Under the pieces are notes generated by a model. That model worked only from the letters and a program-made list of their open reading frames with translations. It searched no databases and was not told the DNA's origin. From assembly GCA_946482285.1 (NCBI GenBank), contig CAMLQK010000001.1:62001-126000 (forward strand): 64,000 bases of DNA, in the 5' to 3' direction. The first letter of the stretch is position 1. The number at the start of each line of letters is the position of its first letter. A program made the translations under genes and the position numbers. Source of the stretch: an uncultured Candidatus Saccharibacteria bacterium. Its GTDB lineage: Bacteria; Patescibacteria; Saccharimonadia; Saccharimonadales; UBA4665. Positions 50,759 through 60,161 of this stretch are shown piece by piece.

Positions 50759-53700
50759 ATGGACAAGCGTGTGGAGTTACGTGGTGGACTCATACCTTCC
50801 GGTAACTGTGTTCCGGATGGCGACAATACCGCCGTGTCTACAACCTTCGCAGAAATTGACGCCGGCCGCTCTGATGAGCGGCTGCTTGTTTTAGCGCAAA
50901 ATGCCTGCCAGATGTGTGTTCAGATTAACCATTGTACCGTCCAAACAGACCACATAGCCACCGAACTCTGGCAAAGAGGTGCGGGTATTGTTATAGCCGG
51001 CGGGACAAAAGTTACGCTCTCCCACAAAGAGCGGCCTGTAGACGAAGATAGGCCTATCTTACGCTTCAATTTGAGCGCTATTCCCGAAGATCCGGCTGAC
51101 GCAGTCGCCATTATACGGCAAGCTTTCCGTGCGGGGCAGTTCAATGCCACCGGCCCTACACCTAAAGGCGTCCGGCAAGCACAGCAAGCATATCTTGGGC
51201 GCTTAGAGCAAACAGATGCCGGCCTGCACACACGGCTATCTACCATGGAAAAAAGCGAGCTCGATTCCTGCATGAAGTTCGTCCTGACTGCCCTGTTCCA
51301 GCAAAAAGACTTCGTCAATTACGCTGCTGGGCAGGACCACTATGTCGGGGCGGCACGGGAAAGCACGCGTTACCACTCGAAATACATCAACCCCGAAAAA
51401 GATGACCCGATTATTGGCATTTTTTTACAGGATGCGCTAGCCATCCGCGACATGCAGCTGAGCCAAATAGCATCTAAGGCTGCCCACTTTGAACCTGGAT
51501 ACTATGCAGAGCTAATCAAAAAATATAAAACTGACGATATCACCCTTAAAGAGTTTGATACAAAAGTTATCCACGCCAGAATCAACCCGGTGCAGGCGAT
51601 CGTTAAGCACCAAGCCACCGTAGGCCGCATCCATGGTGAACAGCCTGATATAAGTCCGGCGGCGGCCCGCGAAGCAGCAAGGCGAGGCAGTAAGACTCTA
51701 CTTTCAAAAGAAAAGCTACAGACACTCATTGAAACCTATCGGTCCGATAGTATATCTGCCCAACAAGTCATACAATTTGCACATAAAAATCCAGGCAGCC
51801 CAGAGGCCGCTCTCGATGGGCTAACAGCACGGGTAGAGCACTTAAAAACCCTCTACCCCGCCGGCCGCCCTACCGTACGGGACGTTGAAATTGTCGCGTT
51901 CGCCCAAGGATACCGCACATTAGAAGGATGCCAGGCGGCTGCCCAGCAGTTTGACAATAACATGCAAGCCCTCACTGCGGAGTACGGCGATGACCCAGAT
52001 ATCACCCCAAGCGATATCCGAAAGTACAGTGGCATGCAAGATGGCCATAACGCTATCGCCACTTTTAAGGAGCGAATCAGTATGCTTCGGGAAACCGTTG
52101 GTGAAGACGTGAGTGATTCAGTAATCCGCCAATGTGCCAGAAGTGGCGTTACTTCGCCGCTCGAAGTCCAGTCCAAGTATACACAAACTGTTTTGCGCGA
52201 CCGATATGCCTACCGCGCACGTACCAAGCCAGAATACAAACCGCTTTCTTCCGAACTCATAGAGCGCATCGTCACTTTGTATCCTCGTTCCGAAACCGAC
52301 CAAGTAGCACAGACTATTTTTGAGCTTATCAAGCGCGACTATCTGGTACTTGGCCGTGCCGAAACATACGCGCAACACGGCCAACTCCCGGAAGTGTTTG
52401 ATAAGATATTCACGCCCAAGACACAGGAGTACTTGACTTTCTCTGGGGCACTTGGACAGCTCTTGCCAATACAGCGCCTGGCATTTGCACACCATCATGG
52501 CCTCATGCCGATCCTGTATGGCACTGCTTCCAGCTCTGTGCTGTTCGAACAGAGCGCCTTGGACGGCGCAACCATCAATGACTACTATACAACCCATGTC
52601 GAACCACAGCTCGCAGCCTATGAAGCAAGCAATACACCAATGAGCTTGTCCTTGCTCGCTATGGACAGCGCCGAATACGAACGCCTCTTACGGCAAGACA
52701 ACCGGCTGCTTATAAATGATGCCGACCGCTTGACGGCTTATGGCCTACGCGATGCCACTCTTGTTGTCGCCGGAAAAGCACTATACCTGCACGAAGATAC
52801 TTACCGCTGGGACTGGGCAGAGCATGCGACTGACTTTGACGCTTGGCTGACTCAAAAAATAAGCACAACCTACCCGCCTACACATCAAAAAAGGGCTTGG
52901 ACGTACATTCAGGAGGCAATCCATGGTGGTGTCCTAGACCTACTAGGGTCACATCCTGGCGAGTACCAACTTGTGTTCAATAAACAGTTCTATGGCCCGG
53001 ATGTCACCGAAGTACAACGCACAGTAGTAGCCAACGCAATGGGCATCGACCGGCTTATGTATGGCAGCGACCTGACAAACGCCTTGCGATACCGGTTGGG
53101 CGACGTCCCGCAACTCGTAACCATCCGGAGGCGCAGCTCGCAACCGACAATTGTCGAACTTCCGGCCGAGCAGCTACAGGCAGCACGTAATACTCTCGAG
53201 CACAGAACATCTAGAGGCCACCAGTCCTCCTCCGCCCTTTCTAGTGTTACTCACACTTCCGTAAGACCAGCACTGGTTCCTACCACACCAGGCACAGAGT
53301 CAGATGAGTTAAATAACCTGGATGAACAAAGCAGTGCAACCAGCTTTGAAGACTATTACGAAAACCAGGTCGCCCGTTACCCGCTGCTAACTGCCGAAGA
53401 GGAAGTCACACTTGCTAAGGCGATCGAGGCTGGCTTGCTAGCCGCTGAGGCCTTACAACAAGGCGGGTTCAGGAACGCGACAAAGCATGAGCTCGAGGAG
53501 ATTGTTCGCATCGGAGATGAAGCAAAAGAACGGATGTTTCTAAGCAATACCCGGTTAGTCATTAAGTTTGCCGGCAAACTAATACCCACCATCGGTATGT
53601 CCAGACTTGACTATATCCAGGAAGGTAATATAGGTCTCATGCGTGCTATCGAAATGTTTGACTACACTAAAGGCTACAAGCTCAGTACATATGCAGTGAG

Positions 53701-54328
53701 ATGGATCAAGCAGCATGCGAACAAAGCGAAGCATTACCATAGCCGTACTATCCGGCTGCCTGTCCATGCGTCAGAGGCTGTGCGCGCCGCAAAAACATAC
53801 ACGCGGCAATACGAGCAAGAGCATGGGGTAGAGCCCACTACCCAGCAGATTGCCCAAGAATTAAGCATGACAGAAAGTTCGCTCCGGCTCGCAATAGAAG
53901 GCAGCCGCAACCAACCGCTGTCTCTGCACTATAAAATATCGGACGAGGACAATGGCGCAGAATTTGGCGATTTTATTATGGATGAAGCCGCAAGCCCGAC
54001 AGACGAAGTTGCCATGTTGAACATAAGCGGTGGTCTTGGTGGCATTCTAGAAAGAGTTATGGAGCGGTACATGACCTCAGATTACGATATGGAGCGAGCA
54101 GCCCAAGTCATAACCCTACGCTACGGGCTCGAGCTTTTCCCTGCCTTCTTTAACGAGGAGTTGGTCAAGCAATGGCACCTGGAGGCGGGCAAGCGATACA
54201 CATTGCAGGAAATTGGCGCTATGTACGACTGTAGCTATGAGGCGGTCAGACGATGGGAGCGCAATGGCCTCAAGGCGCTTCGACAACCCCACGTTATGGC
54301 AGCCATTAAGCGGGAGCTAGACGGCTAA
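50759..54328 (+). CDS. WhiB-like Fe-S domain fused to sigma-70 factor, 1189 aa
   Basis: The N-terminal ~95 residues carry a WhiB-type cysteine set: Cys17, Cys50, Cys53, Cys59 (C-x32-C-x2-C-x5-C; AQNACQMCVQINHC), followed by a glycine turn GAGIVIAGG where WhiB has G[VI]WGG. Residues ~100-840 are a helical region of unknown family, with an internal repeat (QRLAFAHHHGLMPILYG near 574-590 and QRTVVANAMGIDRLMYG near 752-769). From ~862 a sigma-70 factor follows: 1.2 (YENQVARYPLLTAEEE), 2 (LSNTRLVIKFAGK ... LDYIQEGNIGLMRAIEMFD; YAVRWIKQ), 3 (IRLPVHASEAVRAAK), 4.2 (YTLQEIGAMYDCSYEAVRR). One of the two melting tryptophans is Arg. I infer a redox- or ligand-sensing sigma factor; the fusion architecture is unusual. 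Confidence 0.85.
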   Translation: MDKRVELRGGLIPSGNCVPDGDNTAVSTTFAEIDAGRSDERLLVLAQNACQMCVQINHCTVQTDHIATELWQRGAGIVIAGGTKVTLSHKERPVDEDRPILRFNLSAIPEDPADAVAIIRQAFRAGQFNATGPTPKGVRQAQQAYLGRLEQTDAGLHTRLSTMEKSELDSCMKFVLTALFQQKDFVNYAAGQDHYVGAARESTRYHSKYINPEKDDPIIGIFLQDALAIRDMQLSQIASKAAHFEPGYYAELIKKYKTDDITLKEFDTKVIHARINPVQAIVKHQATVGRIHGEQPDISPAAAREAARRGSKTLLSKEKLQTLIETYRSDSISAQQVIQFAHKNPGSPEAALDGLTARVEHLKTLYPAGRPTVRDVEIVAFAQGYRTLEGCQAAAQQFDNNMQALTAEYGDDPDITPSDIRKYSGMQDGHNAIATFKERISMLRETVGEDVSDSVIRQCARSGVTSPLEVQSKYTQTVLRDRYAYRARTKPEYKPLSSELIERIVTLYPRSETDQVAQTIFELIKRDYLVLGRAETYAQHGQLPEVFDKIFTPKTQEYLTFSGALGQLLPIQRLAFAHHHGLMPILYGTASSSVLFEQSALDGATINDYYTTHVEPQLAAYEASNTPMSLSLLAMDSAEYERLLRQDNRLLINDADRLTAYGLRDATLVVAGKALYLHEDTYRWDWAEHATDFDAWLTQKISTTYPPTHQKRAWTYIQEAIHGGVLDLLGSHPGEYQLVFNKQFYGPDVTEVQRTVVANAMGIDRLMYGSDLTNALRYRLGDVPQLVTIRRRSSQPTIVELPAEQLQAARNTLEHRTSRGHQSSSALSSVTHTSVRPALVPTTPGTESDELNNLDEQSSATSFEDYYENQVARYPLLTAEEEVTLAKAIEAGLLAAEALQQGGFRNATKHELEEIVRIGDEAKERMFLSNTRLVIKFAGKLIPTIGMSRLDYIQEGNIGLMRAIEMFDYTKGYKLSTYAVRWIKQHANKAKHYHSRTIRLPVHASEAVRAAKTYTRQYEQEHGVEPTTQQIAQELSMTESSLRLAIEGSRNQPLSLHYKISDEDNGAEFGDFIMDEAASPTDEVAMLNISGGLGGILERVMERYMTSDYDMERAAQVITLRYGLELFPAFFNEELVKQWHLEAGKRYTLQEIGAMYDCSYEAVRRWERNGLKALRQPHVMAAIKRELDG

Positions 54329-54337
54329 AAGCGGTGA

Positions 54338-54367
54338 TTGAACTTACAGTAAACAGTACGGTATAGT
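54338..54367 (+). promoter_or_regulatory. Promoter of the second WhiB-sigma fusion gene
   Basis: -35 TTGAAC (54338-54343), 18-bp spacer, -10 TATAGT (54362-54367), 11 nt before the GTG start. It has the same -10 and leaderless layout as the first fusion gene, in the 50-bp gap between them. Confidence 0.7.
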
Positions 54368-54378
54368 AGGCATACATT

Positions 54379-57300
54379 GTGAGCGAGTATAGAACTGGAA
54401 TCTTCCCCCATGGTAACTGTGTAGACAGCCCAGAAACCAACCCTCAAAGTGCTGTACATGAATTCGTTCAGATTGACAACGGAGATATAGCGCTCGAGGC
54501 ACTCGAGGCTGCCCGTGCAGCCTGCGCGCAGTGTGTACAGCTTAACCACTGTCAATCGCAACGCGAAGATATCACGCTTGAACTATGGCGGCGAGGCGTG
54601 GGCGCAACAGTGGTTAGTGGAGAACACAGTATTACTGTCGGAGCCCCTAATCCGCATGGCATAGACCGCCCAGCATTCCACTTTGATTTAACAAAACTAC
54701 CCGAAGACCCCAAACAGGCGCTTGAAGCCCTGCGGCAAGGCTGGCGCGCAGACCAACTTGTAGTGCGTGGCAAGCCATCCAAAGGCGCTATCACCATTAG
54801 CAGCCAATATTTTGAACAACTGAAATCCACCAATCCAGACCTATACCAGCAAGCTATTGATGTATTGGGCGAAGATGAAGCCCTGCACGGTGTCCAAACA
54901 TTGGCCTCCATCCTATTCCAACAAAAAGATTTTACAAACTACAGCAATAAAAAAACCAAGATGACATCCGTCAACGCCAGTCCGGATAGGAAACGAACTG
55001 TCAGCCGGTATTCACCGCATCACATTGAGCTCGACAAAGACGCTAGCATCATAGACCAATACGTCAGCGAGGCGATCAGCATCCGGAACCTGGGCTACAG
55101 CAAGCCTGCTAACAAAGCTATGATCTTTGACGCCGGATACTATAAGGCACTTATGGAAGAATACAGGGACCGGCTGAGCACATACACCATTGACTATACA
55201 GTCACTGCAAACAGGCGAAACCCTGCGGCCGCCCTTTTGGATGTCATAGCCCGTAGCGCGATTATCCGGGCCGCTAACCCCATAGCCACCGAAGCACTTG
55301 TTACAACCGCTGCCACGCGAAAAAAATACACTGGTGGGAGTGTCGAAGAGCGTGTGCAAGCAGTGCAAGCTGCACACACAGACGTCCCCTATGTCACGCC
55401 TGGCTTTATCAGAAGCCTTATGGCCCTCAACCCTAACGGAGACGTGGAAAAGCTCGCGGCCGACACGGTCAGCCGCATAACCCGCTTTGAAAAAGAATAC
55501 AAGGGAAAGCCATACGTGGACCATAGGGTCGTTTACGAGACTGCCCGGACTCATTATTCCGACGAAAGCTGCCGAAAAGCTCTGGACGCATACAGCCGCC
55601 GCATGGAAGAGGTCAGGCAGCAGATTACACACCCGGAGGCAACAGTAGCCGTATTGCGCAAGCACTACAGTGTTGATACCGACAAAATGATTACCAATGT
55701 AACCAGCTACTGCGATCGGCTTGACCGCCTCATGGCTATTTCGGATGGCAGTGTTGCCCCATACCGGATCCGTGAGGCTGTTAAACATGGTGCCGAAACC
55801 TGGCCAGAAGTATGCCGGTCCGCGGCACTTTTTGACACGCGAAAACTATTGAAAAAACATGGGTATAAGCAAGATGAGTCTACGCGCGCAGCATTGCGCA
55901 CTGTATCTTACAAGTATCCATATGCCGAAATTGGCACGGTAGGACTTGCACTTCGCCAATGCATGGATCAGGGCTACGTTTCGGTAGCTAACGTCAATAC
56001 CGAGCTACTGCCAAGTGACATCCACCCCGACACACAAAACCTGTTTACCAACAAAAAGCATGAATACCTAGCCCTGAACGGAGCTTTTCAGCACCTTAGC
56101 CCAGAGGAACGCCTGATATTTGCCCACCACTACAACCTTACCCCTCTGCTGTATGGGCGTGACGTGCATACCATGCAAATGTCCTCAATACTGGACGGCC
56201 GGACTGTGCAACAATGGCATGACGAAACTATCGCCCCTGCCCTTGCCGAGCTGTTAAAGGAGCCCGATGCCAAAACAATCTTGTCCATGGAGGCTATTAG
56301 TGAAGACTTATATTATTTTGACTCTTTATTTAGCCAAGATAGCACCGCAGAGCCCCACCTCCAGTCTTCACCCCCTCCCAGCAATACGTACGTTGTCGCT
56401 GGCCAAGTTCTGCAATTACAAGTTGTCGGTGATGTATGGCAAGACTCAGACCCCCGTTATGACTGGCTGTGGGCACGTATTACCAGCCTCTATCCACCAG
56501 CACAACAAGAAACAGCGTTTCACCACTGCGTAGCACTCATCCGTTCTGACGTTGTGAACCTCATCGGCAACGATACTTCCGGATATCGGGTTATCCTCAA
56601 TAATGCATTTTATGCCGATGAAGTTTCAGACATCCAGCGCGCTGCCGCGGCAAACTCGCTTGGTATCGACCCGCTCATTTACGGCAACGACCTCACAAAA
56701 TTCCTGCAGCAGTACCCACAAGAGCAAACTCACTTCGGTGTCCACATAGCGCCTCAGGGTATGGTCGTTAACGAAGTTGTGCTCCAAACAGATGCGACCA
56801 GCGCAGAAACACCCGAGACTGGACAAGATCCTACCGAACGGCCCATACCGCATTCTCTCGAGGAATTACTTGAAATTTCATTTGGGGACGGTTACCAGCT
56901 GTCTCGTATGAGCGACCGGCAGCGGGCTGCGCTAATCAAAAACCTAATGCAGGCATTTTCCCAGCATATAGAACATCCCAACCACCGCAAGCTCGCCAAG
57001 GGCAACAAGTATCCGCTTTTTTTAGCTTGGCAACTCCTACAGGGTGCCGACGTCAATAAAGCTGCCCGTCGGTTCGGCATCGACCCCGACGAAGTCGATA
57101 CTCTTGTATTGCAGGGCATGGCTATTATCGCGCACAGTATTGATGAAATGCCTGCGTCTCGGCTGCGGCCAATACAAAGGTTGCTCGAAAAACTACCTGC
57201 ACCGCGGGCAGTAAAGCCGGCCAAGCCAGCCGCGGTACAGTCAGTTGCACCAGTGGAACCAGTGTCTGCCCCGCCCACAGAAACCAAAAATCCCCAGCGT

Positions 57301-58443
57301 CCCAAGAAGAACCCCACAAAGAAAAACACAACTACGCCCACACAGCAAAAAACACCTGATGCTTTCGACCCAGAAGTCACTCCACACCCCGAAGATACAT
57401 CGGCAGCTACGTCCGTAGACCCTGACGCAGCCGAAGAGCGTTTACGGAATAAGCTCAGCCCCACAGCCGCCGGACAATATATGAACCGAGCTGGCAAGAT
57501 GACCCTGTTAACCGCGGCCGAGGAAGTCGACCTCACCAGGGCTATCGAAGCTGGTGTTTTTGCGCAAGTTTATCTAAATCGCGGCGATTACAGACTGGGC
57601 ACACACGACGAACTGCAACAAATCATCCACCTGGGAGACCAAGCACGGCAACGTATGGTCGAGGCTAACTTGCGCCTGGTTATCAAGCGGGCTTACATCC
57701 ATTTGCAACGGGTCCGCAGTATGCAGCTAGAAGACTTGATAAACGAAGGGAACATGGGTCTGATGCACGCTGTTGACATGTTTGACTACACTAAAGGCTA
57801 CAAGTTCAGTACATATGCAGTGAATTGGATCGACCAGTACATACGCCGTGCTATAGGTAACCAAGAGAACGAAATCCGCATTCCAATCCATGCCTTTGAG
57901 CTTCTCAAGAAGATCAAAGGGTTTCAGGCGGCTTATCTTACCGAGCATGGCACCCACCCCGACACCACTATCGTTGCAGAGGCGCTAGGCAAACCGTTAA
58001 GTCAAATCGAAACAGCACTGACCGCCATGCGCAGGCAGCCAATATCAATCCATACGCCCATTGGCGATGAAGGCTCGGAACTCGGCGACCTCATAGAAGA
58101 TGTCGACGTGTCAGACCCTAGCGTTATTGTCACTGAAGCTGTGACAGTCGACACCCAGGCCACCCTGCATCGTATTTTTGATGAACAATTTAATACACAC
58201 GCCTACCGCATTGGGGTTCGTGTTCTCATCCTGCGCAATGGCCTCAAACTCAACCCAAGTTTCATATCAAAAGACTTCGTCGACCTGCATGGCGTCGAAG
58301 AAGGCAAACAATACACCATGGAACAAGTTGCCGGCATGCTTGATACTACCCCTGGAGATGTCAGGAATCATGAGCGACGGCTGGTCAATATGATGCGACA
58401 GCCGCACATGCGTCAACTATTACTAAGCGGCTTGCAAACTTAA
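54379..58443 (+). CDS. WhiB-like Fe-S domain fused to sigma-70 factor, paralogue, 1354 aa
   Basis: GTG start. Cys14, Cys49, Cys52, Cys58 (C-x34-C-x2-C-x5-C; AARAACAQCVQLNHC) and the turn GVGATVVSG repeat the WhiB-like layout. The middle region is colinear with the first fusion (LFQQKDFTNYS against LFQQKDFVNYA; repeats ERLIFAHHYNLTPLLYG near 577-594 and QRAAAANSLGIDPLIYG near 751-768). An extra ~150 residues precede the sigma part: a helical segment with AARRFGIDPDEVDTLV and a Lys/Pro/Thr linker (about 950-1010). The sigma-70 starts near 1019: 1.2 (MNRAGKMTLLTAAEE), 2 (ANLRLVIKRAYIH; LEDLINEGNMGLM; YAVNWIDQYIRRAIG), 3 (IRIPIHAFELLKKIK), 4.2 (YTMEQVAGMLDTTPGDVRN). The first melting Trp is Asn. 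Confidence 0.85.
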   Translation: MSEYRTGIFPHGNCVDSPETNPQSAVHEFVQIDNGDIALEALEAARAACAQCVQLNHCQSQREDITLELWRRGVGATVVSGEHSITVGAPNPHGIDRPAFHFDLTKLPEDPKQALEALRQGWRADQLVVRGKPSKGAITISSQYFEQLKSTNPDLYQQAIDVLGEDEALHGVQTLASILFQQKDFTNYSNKKTKMTSVNASPDRKRTVSRYSPHHIELDKDASIIDQYVSEAISIRNLGYSKPANKAMIFDAGYYKALMEEYRDRLSTYTIDYTVTANRRNPAAALLDVIARSAIIRAANPIATEALVTTAATRKKYTGGSVEERVQAVQAAHTDVPYVTPGFIRSLMALNPNGDVEKLAADTVSRITRFEKEYKGKPYVDHRVVYETARTHYSDESCRKALDAYSRRMEEVRQQITHPEATVAVLRKHYSVDTDKMITNVTSYCDRLDRLMAISDGSVAPYRIREAVKHGAETWPEVCRSAALFDTRKLLKKHGYKQDESTRAALRTVSYKYPYAEIGTVGLALRQCMDQGYVSVANVNTELLPSDIHPDTQNLFTNKKHEYLALNGAFQHLSPEERLIFAHHYNLTPLLYGRDVHTMQMSSILDGRTVQQWHDETIAPALAELLKEPDAKTILSMEAISEDLYYFDSLFSQDSTAEPHLQSSPPPSNTYVVAGQVLQLQVVGDVWQDSDPRYDWLWARITSLYPPAQQETAFHHCVALIRSDVVNLIGNDTSGYRVILNNAFYADEVSDIQRAAAANSLGIDPLIYGNDLTKFLQQYPQEQTHFGVHIAPQGMVVNEVVLQTDATSAETPETGQDPTERPIPHSLEELLEISFGDGYQLSRMSDRQRAALIKNLMQAFSQHIEHPNHRKLAKGNKYPLFLAWQLLQGADVNKAARRFGIDPDEVDTLVLQGMAIIAHSIDEMPASRLRPIQRLLEKLPAPRAVKPAKPAAVQSVAPVEPVSAPPTETKNPQRPKKNPTKKNTTTPTQQKTPDAFDPEVTPHPEDTSAATSVDPDAAEERLRNKLSPTAAGQYMNRAGKMTLLTAAEEVDLTRAIEAGVFAQVYLNRGDYRLGTHDELQQIIHLGDQARQRMVEANLRLVIKRAYIHLQRVRSMQLEDLINEGNMGLMHAVDMFDYTKGYKFSTYAVNWIDQYIRRAIGNQENEIRIPIHAFELLKKIKGFQAAYLTEHGTHPDTTIVAEALGKPLSQIETALTAMRRQPISIHTPIGDEGSELGDLIEDVDVSDPSVIVTEAVTVDTQATLHRIFDEQFNTHAYRIGVRVLILRNGLKLNPSFISKDFVDLHGVEEGKQYTMEQVAGMLDTTPGDVRNHERRLVNMMRQPHMRQLLLSGLQT

Positions 58444-58472
58444 AAGAGCCGCCAGCAACGCTAGCGGCTCTT
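58444..58472. terminator. Bidirectional terminator between second fusion gene and groEL
   Basis: AAGAGCCGC (58444-58452) pairs with GCGGCTCTT (58464-58472), T's on one side and A/T on the other; it ends both convergent units. Confidence 0.85.
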
Positions 58473-58497
58473 CTCTGGTAATTTTTTGCCTTAAAGA

Positions 58498-60147
58498 TTA
58501 CATCATGCCCATGCCGCCCATGTCAGGGGCAGCAGGTGTAGCACCAGCAGGCTCAGGAACTTCAACCACCAAAGCACCCATGGTCATGCTGGTCCCGGCA
58601 ATAGAAACAGCGTTGAGTAGCGCTTCTTTTGTTACACGGGCCGGGTCAACAACACCCTTGGCCTTTAGGTCAACAAGCTTGCTTGGGTCGTTCACATTTA
58701 CACCGTGGCCTGGCTTGCCAGCGCGGACTTGTGGCAGCCACTCGTCGGCGTTCAAACCAGCATTGGTCAGCAGGATACGGAACGGCTGTTCCAGTGCGTT
58801 CTTAAGCAATTGGTGGCCGGCTGCAACAGCGGCATCGTCAGCTGTGGGCGGTGTAATACTAGCAGCCAAGTTAATGAGCGTCACGCCGCCGCCAGGAACA
58901 ATGCCTTCTGCCAGAGCAGCCTTTACAGCAGCCACAGCATCGTCGACACGATATTTCTTTTCTTCAATCTCGGTTTCGGTTGCACCACCAACCTTGATCA
59001 CAGCAACCTTGCCACCCAAGGCGGCGCGGCGCTTAACCAATTGCTCGCGATCGTACTCGCTATTAGAGCTCTTGATCTGAGCAGTAATTTCGTTAATACG
59101 AGCTTGCACATCTTGAGCGCTGCCAGCACCTTCGATGATCGTCGTCGCATCTTTGCCAACAATAACCTTTCGGGCCGAGCCAATCATATTTAGGTCGGCG
59201 TTCTCAAAAGTATAGCCACGCTCTTCGCTAATCAATGTCGCACCGGTAAGGATCGCGATGTCCTCCAGCATATGGGTACGGTTGTCGCCAAAGGCAGGCG
59301 CCTTAACAGCAACTGTGTTGAATACACCTTTTAGACGGTTTAGGATTAGCGTACCAAGGGCCTCGCCATCAACATCTTCGGCAATAATAACCAGATCCTT
59401 CTTACCTGCCTGGGCAAGTTGTTCAAGGATTGGCAAAAATTCCTGGACTGAACTAATTTTTTTATCAGTTACCAGTACAGCTGGCTTACTGTACACAGCC
59501 TGCAAACGGGCAGTGTCGGTTACCATGTATGGACTCACGAACCCGCGGTCAAAGGTAAAGCCTTCCACCACTTCCGCTTCAAGAGCCAAGCCTTGACCCT
59601 CTTCCACCGACACCTGGCCTTCTGGGCCAATCTTATCCATAACTTCGGCAATCAAGTCACCGATTTCTTTGTCACCGGCTGAAATAGTAGCAACCTCGGC
59701 AACACGGCTCTTTTTACCCTGGATGTCTTCGCGTAAACCGTCCAGTTTAACAATTACTTCATGCGCCGCAGCTTCCAAACCCTTGCGTAACAGCATTGGG
59801 TTGTGGCCGGCTGCAATCAGCTTGTTGGCTTCGTTCAAAATGTGATAAGTCAGTACCGTAACGGTAGTCGTACCGTCACCCGCCACATCGTTCATCTTGC
59901 TCGCAGCCTGCTTGATCAGTTCGGCACCTACTTTATAGCCCAGGGTTTCGTCGTCAACATCGCCCAACTCAACGCCTTTTGCCACTGTCACACCATCGTG
60001 TGTTACCGTAGGCGCGCCATAAGCTTTACTAATAACCACATTGCGGCCTTTGGGACCCATGGTTGTCTTTACTGCATTGTATAAAATTTCTGCGCCAGCA
60101 AGTACGCGCTTGCGGGCATCGTCATCGTAAAACACTTTTTTTGCCAT
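58498..60147 (-). CDS. groL: Chaperonin GroEL
   Basis: 549 aa. Double-ring chaperonin subunit. MGPKGRNVVISKAYGAP, the ATP site VAGDGTTTVTVL, EGFTFDRGFVSPYM, and the C-terminal Gly/Met tail GGMGMM are typical. It follows groES by 14 nt. Expression is probably controlled by the two CIRCE elements before groES. Confidence 0.98.
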   Translation of the reverse strand: MAKKVFYDDDARKRVLAGAEILYNAVKTTMGPKGRNVVISKAYGAPTVTHDGVTVAKGVELGDVDDETLGYKVGAELIKQAASKMNDVAGDGTTTVTVLTYHILNEANKLIAAGHNPMLLRKGLEAAAHEVIVKLDGLREDIQGKKSRVAEVATISAGDKEIGDLIAEVMDKIGPEGQVSVEEGQGLALEAEVVEGFTFDRGFVSPYMVTDTARLQAVYSKPAVLVTDKKISSVQEFLPILEQLAQAGKKDLVIIAEDVDGEALGTLILNRLKGVFNTVAVKAPAFGDNRTHMLEDIAILTGATLISEERGYTFENADLNMIGSARKVIVGKDATTIIEGAGSAQDVQARINEITAQIKSSNSEYDREQLVKRRAALGGKVAVIKVGGATETEIEEKKYRVDDAVAAVKAALAEGIVPGGGVTLINLAASITPPTADDAAVAAGHQLLKNALEQPFRILLTNAGLNADEWLPQVRAGKPGHGVNVNDPSKLVDLKAKGVVDPARVTKEALLNAVSIAGTSMTMGALVVEVPEPAGATPAAPDMGGMGMM

Positions 60148-60161
60148 TTTGTTATCCTTTC

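Noticed and set aside
54329..54378. The two WhiB-sigma genes as one broken gene
   Set aside because: The second has its own promoter, start, and a complete WhiB-like N terminus, so they are tandem paralogues.
58505..59193. Long plus-strand frames inside groEL
   Set aside because: Shadows of a very strongly supported gene.
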